Assembly (NCBI RefSeq): GCF_003201355.1 | Contig: NZ_QICL01000020.1 | Location: forward strand, 21,786-85,785 | Source of the DNA: Indolivaga alginatilytica | GTDB taxonomy: Bacteria > Bacteroidota > Bacteroidia > Bacteroidales > Dysgonomonadaceae | Direction of reading: 5' to 3' | Length of the DNA: 64,000 nt | Part shown: in pieces, positions 53,863-63,829 of the stretch | How positions within the stretch are numbered: the first letter of the stretch is position 1 | Layout of the letters: every line of letters begins with the position of its first letter | Translations under genes and position numbers: made by a program | Notes under the pieces: model-generated | Database searches by the model: none | The model's input: the letters and a program-made list of their open reading frames with translations, nothing else | Told to the model about the DNA's origin: nothing

Positions 53863-54846
53863 ATGAAGAAGAACATTATTATTCTTATTGTTTCTTTATT
53901 TATAATTCAAAATAATAAAGCTCAGCAAAAGCAGGATATTGACGAAATTTTTGCTAAAAAATTCGAATATAGTATGATATCAAAAGGCGATAATTTTCCC
54001 GATTTTTCTATTAAAAGAGATAGTGTTGATTTTCTACTATTTAGTTTACATAAAAGTATTTCGATAGATTCTTTCAAAGAAAAGACAAATTTCGACAATG
54101 ATAAAATTAGCAAAATAACCTCATTCCTAATATCTAAAAATTGGTTACATACAATTGAAGGTCAATACAAACCTACGATCTTCATAGCATCAGATAAAGA
54201 TGGGGAAACACTATACAAATATGCAACTCCAATATCAAAAGACATTGTAGGTGTAATAAAAGAAAATTTGCCGAAAATTAAAGAACAATTTTCGACAACT
54301 GATATTTCAAAATCCCAAACTTTTGAGGAATGGTCATTCTTAATACTCAGTGATGTTTTGTTAGATAGCTGGCAAATAGACAATACGGAAAAGGATTTTT
54401 TAAAACAGACTGAAAGACCTTATAGGCATGGTAAAAATTATTATCAAGCAATAATGGAAAACACAGATGCAAGCAAAGAGTCATTTGGTATATATGGTAA
54501 TCAGATGAGATCTAAAGATGGTCGTACAGTAGCTGTATACGGAAACAATCGGAATACTAATGTTAAGCCAACTTTTTTTTATAAAATTTCGAAACATGAT
54601 GATAAGATATTTTCTGAAATGGCAGATTCTTTTTTACCCGAGTTATTGTTTGTATTAGAAAAGCATAGATTATATAGCGAAAATGTATATAAAGAATTGA
54701 GTTATTCTGATGAAATAACTTTTGAAGAGTTTTTTATTTGGTGGTATCATTTTATTTATACCCAAGCTACCAATGAAATGGCAAATCGAGAAATTCTACA
54801 AATCCCTGAGAATGGAAATTTCTATTACGAGATGCTAGATGATTAA
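53863..54846 (+). CDS. Secreted protein of unknown function
   Basis: 327 residues from the ATG at 53863, which opens a signal peptide (NIIILIVSLFIIQNNKAQ). Mostly helical, no recognised domain. It starts 4 bp after the MNT-HEPN gene, so probably shares its transcript. Confidence 0.65.
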   Translation: MKKNIIILIVSLFIIQNNKAQQKQDIDEIFAKKFEYSMISKGDNFPDFSIKRDSVDFLLFSLHKSISIDSFKEKTNFDNDKISKITSFLISKNWLHTIEGQYKPTIFIASDKDGETLYKYATPISKDIVGVIKENLPKIKEQFSTTDISKSQTFEEWSFLILSDVLLDSWQIDNTEKDFLKQTERPYRHGKNYYQAIMENTDASKESFGIYGNQMRSKDGRTVAVYGNNRNTNVKPTFFYKISKHDDKIFSEMADSFLPELLFVLEKHRLYSENVYKELSYSDEITFEEFFIWWYHFIYTQATNEMANREILQIPENGNFYYEMLDD

Positions 54847-54873
54847 TGGTAAATTTTCTATTAGTTTTAATCT

Positions 54874-55053
54874 TCATTTTCCTTCACTGAAAGTAAGTTT
54901 CTTTCTTATAGTATCTGTATCGACATCTTTAAGATTATTAGCAAAAACGATTTTAAGGAATAAGGCCATATCATCCTGTTTATTTATCCGAAAATGATTA
55001 TAAAATAGGGCAAACGCATCAAAATGATTGATGAAAAACAACAGACATTCTAT
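54874..55053 (-). pseudogene. C-terminal remnant of an unidentified gene
   Basis: A 59-codon minus-strand frame without start codon reads as coded protein (FFINHFDAFALFYNHFRI ... TIRKKLTFSEGK). Probably the end of a decayed gene. Confidence 0.35.
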
Positions 55054-55225
55054 TTACAATCTTAAGCTGGAATCGAATTATTTTATCTATCCACGTAAGG
55101 ATTATTAAGACCTCACCCCACCCCTCTTCTATCGAAAGGGTGTATACATGAGACCTTAATACAATTAATAAAGTAACAAGAATGAATAAAAGAAATAAGG
55201 CAGCAGAAAAATGTTACTTTTGTTA

Positions 55226-55355
55226 CTTTTGTCACCTTTCTAATCATTTATCGCTGACAAACAGATGATTACAAAACACGAAAAAGTAACACTCAATAGC
55301 CACTTTTGTCACCTTATTGATTACTTTTTGGAACTTTAGTAACGAATGTCACCTT
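55226..55355 (+). repeat. Dispersed non-coding repeat, right copy
   Basis: Aligns with 628-747 (opposite strand), with scattered substitutions. The remaining stretch up to 55641 contains only a short hairpin with T run at 55448-55467. Confidence 0.55.
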
Positions 55356-55641
55356 ATTAGAAGCGTGATGTGGTCGATCTGATGCGGAGATAGAGAAATT
55401 CTCCTTTCTAAAATTATTTATTATCTTTGACTTGATTAACTTACAGTAAGGTCGAAAACCTTTTTATTCCTTTAGTAAATACGACAGCAATAACCTGTTA
55501 CAATTCGAAAGTATAGTATAAACAACTTTCATTTACTTGCTTGTTGCGGAATTTATAATTCTATGTGAGAAAGATTAAAAAATACAGATAAGTTAATTCT
55601 AGAAATTTAACAATAAACCGGACAATCAATACATAATTTTC

Positions 55642-56778
55642 ATGTCAGAAAAACAAATTTCATCTGCTGCCTTTGCAGATACGAAACCACATTATAATAT
55701 TCTTGACGGATTGCGTGGAATAGCTGCTATTATAGTAGTTTGTTTTCATCTATTTGAAGCTTTCGCAACAAGCCATTTGGATCAAAGAATAAACCATGGT
55801 TATCTGGCTGTGGATTTTTTCTTTATATTATCGGGGTTTGTTATAGGGTATGCTTATGATGACCGCTGGCAAACCATGAAAACGAAAGATTTCATCAAAC
55901 GAAGAATCATACGCCTCCAACCGATGGTTGTAATTGGAGCTGTCATAGGTGCTTGCATGTTTTATCTTCAGGGATGCTCGGTATGGGATGTCTCACTAGT
56001 TACGATAGGTTCTCTTTTAGTTGCAACATTACTTAATTCCATGATGATCCCCGTCACTCCGGGTGTAGAGGTTAGAGGTGTGGGAGAAATGTATCCATTA
56101 AATGGTCCTACATGGTCGTTATTCTTCGAATATATAGGGAATCTCCTGTATGTACTGTTTATTCGCAAATTTTCGACTAAAGCGCTCACTGCATTAGTTA
56201 TTGCAGCGGGATGCGGTTTAGCAACATTCGCCATCTTCGGACCTTACGGGGATATCTGTGCCGGATTTCAATTGACAGGTACAGAATTTACAGGAGGTTT
56301 TCTCCGCTTGCTTTTCTCTTTTTCAGCAGGTTTACTTATATCCCGTATCTTCAAGCCAATTCATATAAAGGGATCTTTTTGGTTGTGCAGCTTGTTGATA
56401 ATCGTTCTCTTGTCTGTACCCCGTATAGGAGGAGAAGAGCATTTTTGGATGAATGGTTTGTATGACACGTTATGTTTCGCCGTATTCTTTCCGCTTATTG
56501 TTTTTTTAGGAGCTTCGGGCAAAACCACAGATAAATATACAATTCGTATATGTAAATTTTTAGGTGATATATCCTATCCTTTATACATGGTACATTATCC
56601 TTTTATTTATGTGTATTTTGCATGGGTTAAAAACGAAAACCTCACATTTAGCGAGTCTTTACCGGGAGCTGTAGCTTTGGTTATAGGAAGTATCTTGTTG
56701 GCTTATGCCTGCTTGAAACTTTATGATGAACCTATTCGTAAATATTTGACAAAAAGATTTTTGAAAAGAAAAGGTTAA
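55642..56778 (+). CDS. Acyltransferase 3 family membrane protein
   Basis: 378 residues with about ten transmembrane helices. ILDGLRGIAAIIVVCFHLFEAF holds the active-site His of the family; AVDFFFILSGFVIGYAYDDRW and DISYPLYMVHYPF follow. Such proteins O-acylate surface glycans at the inner membrane. Confidence 0.88.
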   Translation: MSEKQISSAAFADTKPHYNILDGLRGIAAIIVVCFHLFEAFATSHLDQRINHGYLAVDFFFILSGFVIGYAYDDRWQTMKTKDFIKRRIIRLQPMVVIGAVIGACMFYLQGCSVWDVSLVTIGSLLVATLLNSMMIPVTPGVEVRGVGEMYPLNGPTWSLFFEYIGNLLYVLFIRKFSTKALTALVIAAGCGLATFAIFGPYGDICAGFQLTGTEFTGGFLRLLFSFSAGLLISRIFKPIHIKGSFWLCSLLIIVLLSVPRIGGEEHFWMNGLYDTLCFAVFFPLIVFLGASGKTTDKYTIRICKFLGDISYPLYMVHYPFIYVYFAWVKNENLTFSESLPGAVALVIGSILLAYACLKLYDEPIRKYLTKRFLKRKG

Positions 56779-56799
56779 ATTTGAATAATCAGAATTTCC

Positions 56800-57232
56800 T
56801 TTTACCAAAATAAGAGATAGCATTAAGCAACGAAAATTACTTGGTGAATGCTTGTTCAGAAAACGAAATCTCAAGATACCATTTAGAAGCAGGTATTGCC
56901 TACTGTCATACAACTTCTGTCCGTGAGGATAAATGCAATTAACAACCATGCAACTATTATCCGGAAATCCGGAATAAGAAGCCCGATAGCAGCAACAATC
57001 TCTATAATTCCTGTTAAATAAACGACTTCTGTTTTGCATGGAATAAAATCCGGCAACATCATAGCCATACCTTTACTTTAGTAAACACAAAATGAGCTAT
57101 TGCCGTAAACACAAGCATTACAGACATTGCTATTCTTCCTGACAAAGCAAAGTCATAATTGCAACGAAAAAATTTGGTACTAAAAAACGAAATCGTAAAT
57201 GCCAGAAGCAATACTATTAAAGGTTTCATCTA
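56800..57232 (-). pseudogene. DoxX-like membrane protein, frameshifted
   Basis: Minus strand: MKPLIVLLLAFTISFF through MLVFTAIAHFVFTK in one frame, then MAMMLPDFIPC, VVYLTGIIEIVAAIGLLIPDF in another after a shift near 57075. The C-terminal part is degraded by more shifts. It is a decayed DoxX gene. Confidence 0.7.
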
Positions 57233-57286
57233 TATTATTTTGTAGCAAAGGTAAGCTGCTTTGCTGCCTGAAACAATGAACTCAAG

Positions 57287-57600
57287 TTAAGAAATGCGTT
57301 TGCGTATTCTGCTCAATGCTTGTGGGGTAATGCCAATATATGAAGCAATATATTTTAGAGGAATTTCTTTTATCAATTGTGGTTGTTCGATAAATAAATT
57401 CAGCTAACGCTGTTCAGCAGTTTCATTCAGTAGCGAAAGTTCTCTTTGGGATTTTTTGAGAAACAAATCTTCACTTGCTTGTCGCCCAATGGTATTACCG
57501 ATTTCTGTTTCTTTGTAGATGCTTTGCAGGTCGCTGTATGCAGTCGCCAAATCCTGCCTCTATAGATACAATTGATTACCGAAGTTAAGAATACACATAA
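57287..57600 (-). pseudogene. Crp/Fnr-family regulator, C-terminal remnant
   Basis: Minus strand: RQASEDLFLKKSQRELSLLN, TAEQR, an in-frame stop, then LNLFIEQPQLIKEIPLKYI and ASYIGITPQALSRIRKRI, the helix-turn-helix of Bacteroidota Crp proteins. The N-terminal cNMP domain is largely gone. It lies beside the broken DoxX gene, a usual regulator-target pair. Confidence 0.75.
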
Positions 57601-57844
57601 TGGTACTCCTAAATAAGAAATAGAATAATTCTATCATTCATACCTCTCTGAAATATCACAAAATTAGCTTACTTGAATTAGGATTACCTATCGTGAAGCA
57701 CTTCTATGCCTTATTTGACATACAAAATCACTACAAATAGTGAAATAAAGAAAGATACAATCGCAAAAATGATTGTATCTTTATGTAAACAATTATGTTG
57801 GAAATAAAACAGAATACAATAGAAATTAAAATTACATAGAATTA

Positions 57845-59491
57845 ATGAGTTCAAATCAAGAAAGCGCTTCTCGATGGCTGAATAAAAAGTTAGCTAAAGC
57901 GAAAGGCGCATATATCTCAGCTTCGGTCTTAACGATTTTAAGTGCGGGGTGTTTTGTCATTTTTTGCTGGTACTTGTCTGAATTCGCAGCTTCGTGGCTC
58001 AACAACGGTTTGATTTTGCCTAACGCATTACTGTATGCATCGGTATTTCTTACAGGCAGATACATTCTTGCCCATTTTGCTTCGCTGTTCAACTACAAAG
58101 CAGGGAATATCATTGTTTCTAAAATCAAAAAGAAACTTTTTCCAATATTGCTTAACAACAACAAATTAGACTCAGTATCGAGCACCCTATTCGTTACCAG
58201 AGTAAGTGACGACTTCAAACCCTATTTCGCTTTTTTTATACCATATTCCATGGCATCGTTTTTGGTTAGCGGATTGTTATTGGTCGTAAGTTTTTGGATC
58301 GAAAAGTGGGTTGGTATGTTGCTGCTTATTTCGTTGTTGGTTATTCCTTTTCAAATGATCGTTATTGGCGTAGGAGCCGAAGCGCTTCACAAAAAGCATA
58401 TCAATCTTTTCATGAAATACTCGGCAGTTTTCTACAACCGTCTTCAGACTATCGCCGAAATTGTTAATCTAGACAATTTTAAACCACAATATCGATTTTT
58501 GTCCGAAAAGAGTAAGGCACTAAATAAAGCAACTACTAACGTAATGCAAGTTGCGATTCTGTCATCGGCAGTACTGGAACTGTTTGTTACGATTTGTATT
58601 GCTGCCATCGCTATTTATTTAGGAATGAGCCTGCTTGGAATTATGACAGGTCCCAATTATGGGAATAGTTACGATTTTCGTACTGCACTCTTTTTACTGA
58701 CTCTTTCTCCTTATTTTTTCTTTTATTTGCGAAAATTCGTGAGTGCTTATCACGATCGAAACAGAGCCTTGGCATCAGCAAAATTAGTTATGCCAATACT
58801 TAACGAAGAGATTGATGCAACTTTAGCCGATACGAATGAAGTGTTTAGCTCTCTTGAAATCAACAACTTGAACTTTGCTTATCCCGATTCGCCGGTGAAA
58901 GTCTTGCACAATATCAGTTTAAGTCTACCTGCTAAAGGATTGGTCTTAGTTAAAGGTATTTCGGGTTCGGGGAAATCCACCTTGCTAAAAATCATTACCG
59001 GAAGCTTGTTTCCACAAGATGGTACAGTTTCGATAAACGGAAAAGACAGTGCGTGGTCACACCAATGGCTGAAAGTAAACTCATCGTATATGAATCAGTT
59101 TCCTTTTATCTTCGACGGAACATTACACTACAATATTTTCCTTAAGAAGGAGACCGATAGACGCGACCAATATCCCGATTTTCTGGATAAAATACTTAAT
59201 AAAAAAGAAAATGGTTGGCTAACCGAGTTAAGCCACAACGGTAAACAGCTTTCAGGTGGCGAAAAACAATTAGTTACACTTGCACGAATGATGTTATATC
59301 CGAAACCTATAGCAATTTTAGACGAGCCTACAGCAAATCTAGATGCGGATACTGTCGAAATTATTCTCCCGCAAATTATGAAACTGGCTGAAAACAGGTT
59401 GGTTATCATTGCTTCGCACGAGAAAATGTTCGATACCGTTGCAGATACAATCGTGAATTTAAACTGGGGGGAACAAATGAAATATGAATAA
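57845..59491 (+). CDS. cydD: ABC exporter subunit, CydD-like
   Basis: 548 residues: six-helix membrane domain, then an ATPase with Walker A GISGSGKSTLL, signature LSGGEKQLV and Walker B IAILDEPTANLD. With the next gene it matches the heterodimeric CydDC exporter of thiols (cysteine, glutathione), needed for cytochrome bd assembly. The two genes overlap by 8 bases. Another heterodimeric lipid/drug exporter cannot be ruled out. Confidence 0.72.
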   Translation: MSSNQESASRWLNKKLAKAKGAYISASVLTILSAGCFVIFCWYLSEFAASWLNNGLILPNALLYASVFLTGRYILAHFASLFNYKAGNIIVSKIKKKLFPILLNNNKLDSVSSTLFVTRVSDDFKPYFAFFIPYSMASFLVSGLLLVVSFWIEKWVGMLLLISLLVIPFQMIVIGVGAEALHKKHINLFMKYSAVFYNRLQTIAEIVNLDNFKPQYRFLSEKSKALNKATTNVMQVAILSSAVLELFVTICIAAIAIYLGMSLLGIMTGPNYGNSYDFRTALFLLTLSPYFFFYLRKFVSAYHDRNRALASAKLVMPILNEEIDATLADTNEVFSSLEINNLNFAYPDSPVKVLHNISLSLPAKGLVLVKGISGSGKSTLLKIITGSLFPQDGTVSINGKDSAWSHQWLKVNSSYMNQFPFIFDGTLHYNIFLKKETDRRDQYPDFLDKILNKKENGWLTELSHNGKQLSGGEKQLVTLARMMLYPKPIAILDEPTANLDADTVEIILPQIMKLAENRLVIIASHEKMFDTVADTIVNLNWGEQMKYE

Positions 59492-61082
59492 ATTTATAGT
59501 AAAACATATATTACAGCCCTTAACAAGCAAATGGCTGCGAGGTTTTTTTCTATTACTACTTTGGACAGTCGCCTTTATTGCCCTTCCGGCTATTTCAGGA
59601 TGGTTCTTGGCTATGTGCAGCATAGCATTCATTACAGCAAGTATTACGTTTTCGTATTTAATTCCATCTGCCATTATTCGTTTACTAGCTCTACTGCGTA
59701 CAGTAACCCGATATTTCGAGCGCTTGGAAAACCACAAAACGACATTAGAAGCTCAGCAAGTTTTACAATTGAAAATATTTCAATCGGTAGCTAAATTTTC
59801 CTATTTCAAAAAGCAAGCCAACAGCAATTCGGCATTGTTAGAAAACAGCACGCATGGTATCGACCAAATATTGAACCACATTCTTTTGTGGCTTTTGCCA
59901 TTTACCACACTGATAATTTCGCTCAGCATCTATTTTTTCTTTCTTCTGTTTTTTTCGCAAGTTATAGCTCTAGAATTTTTGATTTCATCTGCTATCCTGT
60001 TATTTTTTATTCCCCAATTAATTTTTCAGAAAAATAGAAAACTCTATAAAGAGCTGAAAATACAACGCGAAGAAAATAATCAGGCACTCATCCAAAGTTT
60101 CAGAGGTCGAATAGAAATCTCAAAATACAATCTGGAGGAAAAAGCCATCTTGCAATATGAACAAAGATTGTTACAACTTGAACAATTGGAAAATAAGCTG
60201 CAAACCAATTCTTTCTGGCTGCAACTCATTGCCGGACTCGGGTTTAGTTATATTGCTGCATTTCTTCTTTGGGATTCTGGAAATTACGGAATTGATGCCT
60301 CAATGGCAATCGGAATTTTCTTCGGTATCATGGCTCAAGCTGAATTATCAGAAATGCTTTTTTCAGGAAAATCGGAAAAAAGTTCGGTTGCACATCAGAT
60401 TAAAGATATTGATACGATTATTCGACAAGGAGAACAACCTGTTGAAACAGTACAAGTTCACTCTTCTCTAGAAAATTTGAGTATAAAGAATCTGAGTGCA
60501 AACATCCCCGAAACATCCGTGCACACCAATGAAGTCTCTTTAGAGATAAAAAAAGGAGAATTGATTGCACTCTTCGGGGAAACAGGAAAAGGGAAAACCA
60601 CATTATTGAATAGTCTTTTTTATCCCGAATATCGCCTAAGCGGCTCATTGACCTGGAACCACAATGCGGAATTGTCTCATTTACCTGTTCCTGAATGTAT
60701 TTACGTTACTCAAAAAGCTTATTTACTTACCGGAACATTACGTGAAAACTTCGAAGGTTATCCCGACGAAGCTATTGAACAAGCCTTGGAAACAGTTGAT
60801 TTGGCAAGCTGGCGTTTATCACTCCCCGATGGTTTAGCTAGTTGGTTAGGTGAAAATGGAGAAACATTAAGCGGCGGACAACGAAAAAAGTTACTACTAG
60901 CACAAGCCTTACTCAAAAAGCCACAGCTATTAGTAGTTGATGAGCCTACAGCGGGCATCAGTTCCGAAAATGCGATTGCTATCTTCCAAAATATTAAGCA
61001 TAAATACCCGGAAATTACGATTCTGATGGCTACTCACCTGAAAGATTTTGAATATGTTGTGGATAAAGTGGTGAGAATTTAA
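59484..61082 (+). CDS. cydC: ABC exporter subunit, CydC-like
   Basis: 532 residues: FIALPAISGWFLAMCSIAF and LLALLRTVTRYFERLENHKTT are the CydC-type transmembrane start. ATPase: Walker A GETGKGKTTLLN, signature LSGGQRKKLLLA, Walker B LLVVDEPTAGI. It pairs with the overlapping CydD-like subunit. Confidence 0.75.
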   Translation: MNKFIVKHILQPLTSKWLRGFFLLLLWTVAFIALPAISGWFLAMCSIAFITASITFSYLIPSAIIRLLALLRTVTRYFERLENHKTTLEAQQVLQLKIFQSVAKFSYFKKQANSNSALLENSTHGIDQILNHILLWLLPFTTLIISLSIYFFFLLFFSQVIALEFLISSAILLFFIPQLIFQKNRKLYKELKIQREENNQALIQSFRGRIEISKYNLEEKAILQYEQRLLQLEQLENKLQTNSFWLQLIAGLGFSYIAAFLLWDSGNYGIDASMAIGIFFGIMAQAELSEMLFSGKSEKSSVAHQIKDIDTIIRQGEQPVETVQVHSSLENLSIKNLSANIPETSVHTNEVSLEIKKGELIALFGETGKGKTTLLNSLFYPEYRLSGSLTWNHNAELSHLPVPECIYVTQKAYLLTGTLRENFEGYPDEAIEQALETVDLASWRLSLPDGLASWLGENGETLSGGQRKKLLLAQALLKKPQLLVVDEPTAGISSENAIAIFQNIKHKYPEITILMATHLKDFEYVVDKVVRI

Positions 61083-61148
61083 GCCTTAGCTTTATTATGC
61101 ACTGCTTGCTTTCATGGCTGATTTTCATACCTTCACAGGTGCGGTAGT

Positions 61149-61250
61149 TTAGGGATTGACTTTTATCACTTCTCTTACTTCGACACTTCCACAGATCTTA
61201 AAGATGGGATTAGCTTTTGCCAAATCTACTGCTTCTTCGATTAGTCTTAA
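61149..61250 (-). pseudogene. YCII-domain protein fragment
   Basis: Minus strand EEAVDLAKANPIFKICGSVEVREV matches the end of YciI/DGPF proteins. Only about 33 codons remain. Confidence 0.5.
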
Positions 61251-61350
61251 TTTACATATATAATTGAAGAAACCTTACGCTCACCCTGATGATCAAACAC
61301 TTTATTATCAGATGGCATATTTACAACACCATTTTCGCCTATACCTTTCA

Positions 61351-62202
61351 CATAAGGTTATTGATATGGGGGGTGCCAGCACTATTATTACCAATGGAGC
61401 GGAAAGATCATACAAAACGCATATAACAATGGAAGGGCAACCCATAGGTATGTTTTATGGATTTAAAGTAAAAGGTATGGTTACAGAAGCAGATATGGCA
61501 AATATTGCCAAGGATGATAAGTTCTACAATGCTGCTACTCAATCCTTCCCCGAAGGATATAAGCTACAAGGACCTGCCCGTTCTACGGCATCTACAACAA
61601 AATTAGCACCCGGCGATCTTTATTTTGAAGATACGAATAACGACGGTGTTGTAAATGACGAAGACAAAGCCATCATAGGATCGCCCCATCCCGATTTTAC
61701 ATTCGGATTCATGCTTAGTGCCAGATACAAAACATGGGATATCAGAACAGCCTTTAACGGTTCGGTAGGAAATGAAATTCTGGATGGACAGGATTATTAC
61801 ATTTTCAATATGGAAGGTTCCGGCAATCAGTACTCAGTTGTAAACGACAGATATAGAAATGCTCAAAATCCGGGTAACGGTGAAATTTATAGGGCAGCCA
61901 GAGGATCTACTCAAAGTAATAGTACGCGCCTTTCTACATTTTATCTTCAAGACGGATCGTATCTGCGATGTACAAATATTACAGTCGGTTATGCATTTCC
62001 TTCGATAGCTAAAATAACCCGAAACAACATTGCTAACCTACGCCTTTATGCTTCTGCAAACAACCTGTTTACGATAACCAACTATTTGGGATACAATCCC
62101 GATGTAGATTACAACAACGGAGCTAATTTGACTCCCGGTGTAGATTATGGAAAATACCCGTTGGCAAAATCGTATAACTTCGGAGTTCAAGTTACTTTTT
62201 AA
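61351..62202 (+). pseudogene. SusC/RagA TonB-linked outer membrane protein, C-terminal fragment
   Basis: About 284 codons: HKVIDMGGASTIITNGAER, GMFYGFKVKGM, GDLYFEDTNNDGVVNDEDK, IGSPHPDFTFGF, LRLYASANNLFTITNY are conserved SusC C-terminal segments. More than two-thirds of the ~1000-residue barrel and the plug are missing, and the sequence before 61351 is unrelated. It is a remnant in front of an intact SusD gene. Confidence 0.85.
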
Positions 62203-62227
62203 TCAAACATTCTAAAGCGATATTAAA

Positions 62228-63757
62228 ATGAAAATCAATTATATATATTCATTCGTTCTATTGAGCTTATTAACACTCTTTTCCTCGTGTAGTGATTTTC
62301 TCAATGAAGAAGACCCTAACTCAACTGCATCGGGTAACTACCTTAAAACGGAAAACGATGTAAGCAAAGCCCTTGCCGGAGTGTACCTTGCTATCAGACA
62401 TAACGATTGCCTCGGCGAATCAAGCACCCTTTATACTGAAGAACGTTCGGACAATACTGGAAGAAATGATAATCAATCGAATGCCGGCGAACCGTTTCAG
62501 TTTAATGATTTTTCGTTACTGCCAAGCAATTCATATTTAAAGAAACACTATGTAGCACTTTATGACGCTGTTTCAAGAGCCAATTATCTGCTTACTTACA
62601 TAGATCAGGCTAAAATAGAAAATGCGGATAACAAGAAGAAATACATTGCAGAGGCGAAATTCTTAAGAGCATTAGTCTACTTTCAATTGGTACGCAAATG
62701 GGGAGATGTGCCTTTAGCTACAACCTATTTTGAAACCTATCAGGATGTCAAAAAAAATACATACAGAGAAAAACAAGAACTTGTTTATGCTCAAATAATA
62801 GCGGATCTCACAGATGCTTTGGATAGTAAATTACCGAATATACAAAATGAAGCAGGTAAAGGACATACAAGCAAAGCTGCGATTAATGGATTGCTCGGTC
62901 AGGTGTATCTGACAATGGCTACTCGATTTGAGTCTAATAAACAGGAGAATTTGCAAAATGCCAATAAGTACCTTTCGGACTGCTATACAATGCGAACATT
63001 CGGGTTACTTAAAGAGATTCCTTACGGAGATGTATTTGATGTAAAAAAGAAAAGTACTTGCCCCGAAATAATTTTTCAGATAGTTTACAAGCAAGGAGAC
63101 AAAGATTACTCTTCGTCCATAGCGGCAAATAGTCAGGCAGAAGGTGAAACTATCAATTCGCAGAAAAAGACTAAAGGCGGAGGAACTTTTGTAAAACCCG
63201 ACTTAGTTAAAGAATATGAAGAAGCTGATGTTAGAAAGAGTTTCTCTGTAAAATATGCAGATAATGCGAATGCAAAATCATGGTTTATTACCAAATTCAG
63301 AGACACAAGCGATGCCGCCGGAACGCTTGGTCATGGTGGAAACGACTGGATTTTGATGCGATATGCCGATGTTATATTGATGCTTGCTGAGGTGAATATG
63401 TATCTAGGAAACGAGGCTCAGGCAACTTCTTATCTTAATGAGGTAAGAGAAAGAGCCGGCATACCCACTTATCAGGAAATGCAAAACGATGCTTTATATA
63501 AATCGAAATACCCCACACTTAAACTTGCAATTCTACACGAACGCAGAGTAGAATTGGCATTTGAAAATCAAAGATGGTTCGATTTGCTGAGGTTCTTTAA
63601 CAGTGACGAATTAGTTCAATATTTCAGAGCAAAATCTCAGGATGATTATGGAGTATCCAGTCTAGCCAATTTTGGCAAAAAAGATTATTACTACCCTATT
63701 CCTTTTGATGAATGGAAATTAGACCCTGAAAAAATGTGGCAAAACGAAGGTTACTAA
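62228..63757 (+). CDS. SusD/RagB-like outer membrane lipoprotein
   Basis: 509 residues: lipoprotein signal (FVLLSLLTLFSSC), FLNEEDPNSTASGNYLKTE, TPR-like helices (EAKFLRALVYFQLVRKWGDVP), and C-terminal RADVILMLAEVNMYLGN-type and RRVELAFENQRWFDLLRF motifs. It caps a SusC channel and binds glycans; here its SusC partner is truncated, so it may be non-functional or use another SusC. Confidence 0.93.
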   Translation: MKINYIYSFVLLSLLTLFSSCSDFLNEEDPNSTASGNYLKTENDVSKALAGVYLAIRHNDCLGESSTLYTEERSDNTGRNDNQSNAGEPFQFNDFSLLPSNSYLKKHYVALYDAVSRANYLLTYIDQAKIENADNKKKYIAEAKFLRALVYFQLVRKWGDVPLATTYFETYQDVKKNTYREKQELVYAQIIADLTDALDSKLPNIQNEAGKGHTSKAAINGLLGQVYLTMATRFESNKQENLQNANKYLSDCYTMRTFGLLKEIPYGDVFDVKKKSTCPEIIFQIVYKQGDKDYSSSIAANSQAEGETINSQKKTKGGGTFVKPDLVKEYEEADVRKSFSVKYADNANAKSWFITKFRDTSDAAGTLGHGGNDWILMRYADVILMLAEVNMYLGNEAQATSYLNEVRERAGIPTYQEMQNDALYKSKYPTLKLAILHERRVELAFENQRWFDLLRFFNSDELVQYFRAKSQDDYGVSSLANFGKKDYYYPIPFDEWKLDPEKMWQNEGY

Positions 63758-63829
63758 AATAGGAATAGTATGGAGGGGAACTGTTAAGTCTCTGCCATAC
63801 TATTTTTTCAATAAAATATAAGAGTCTGT

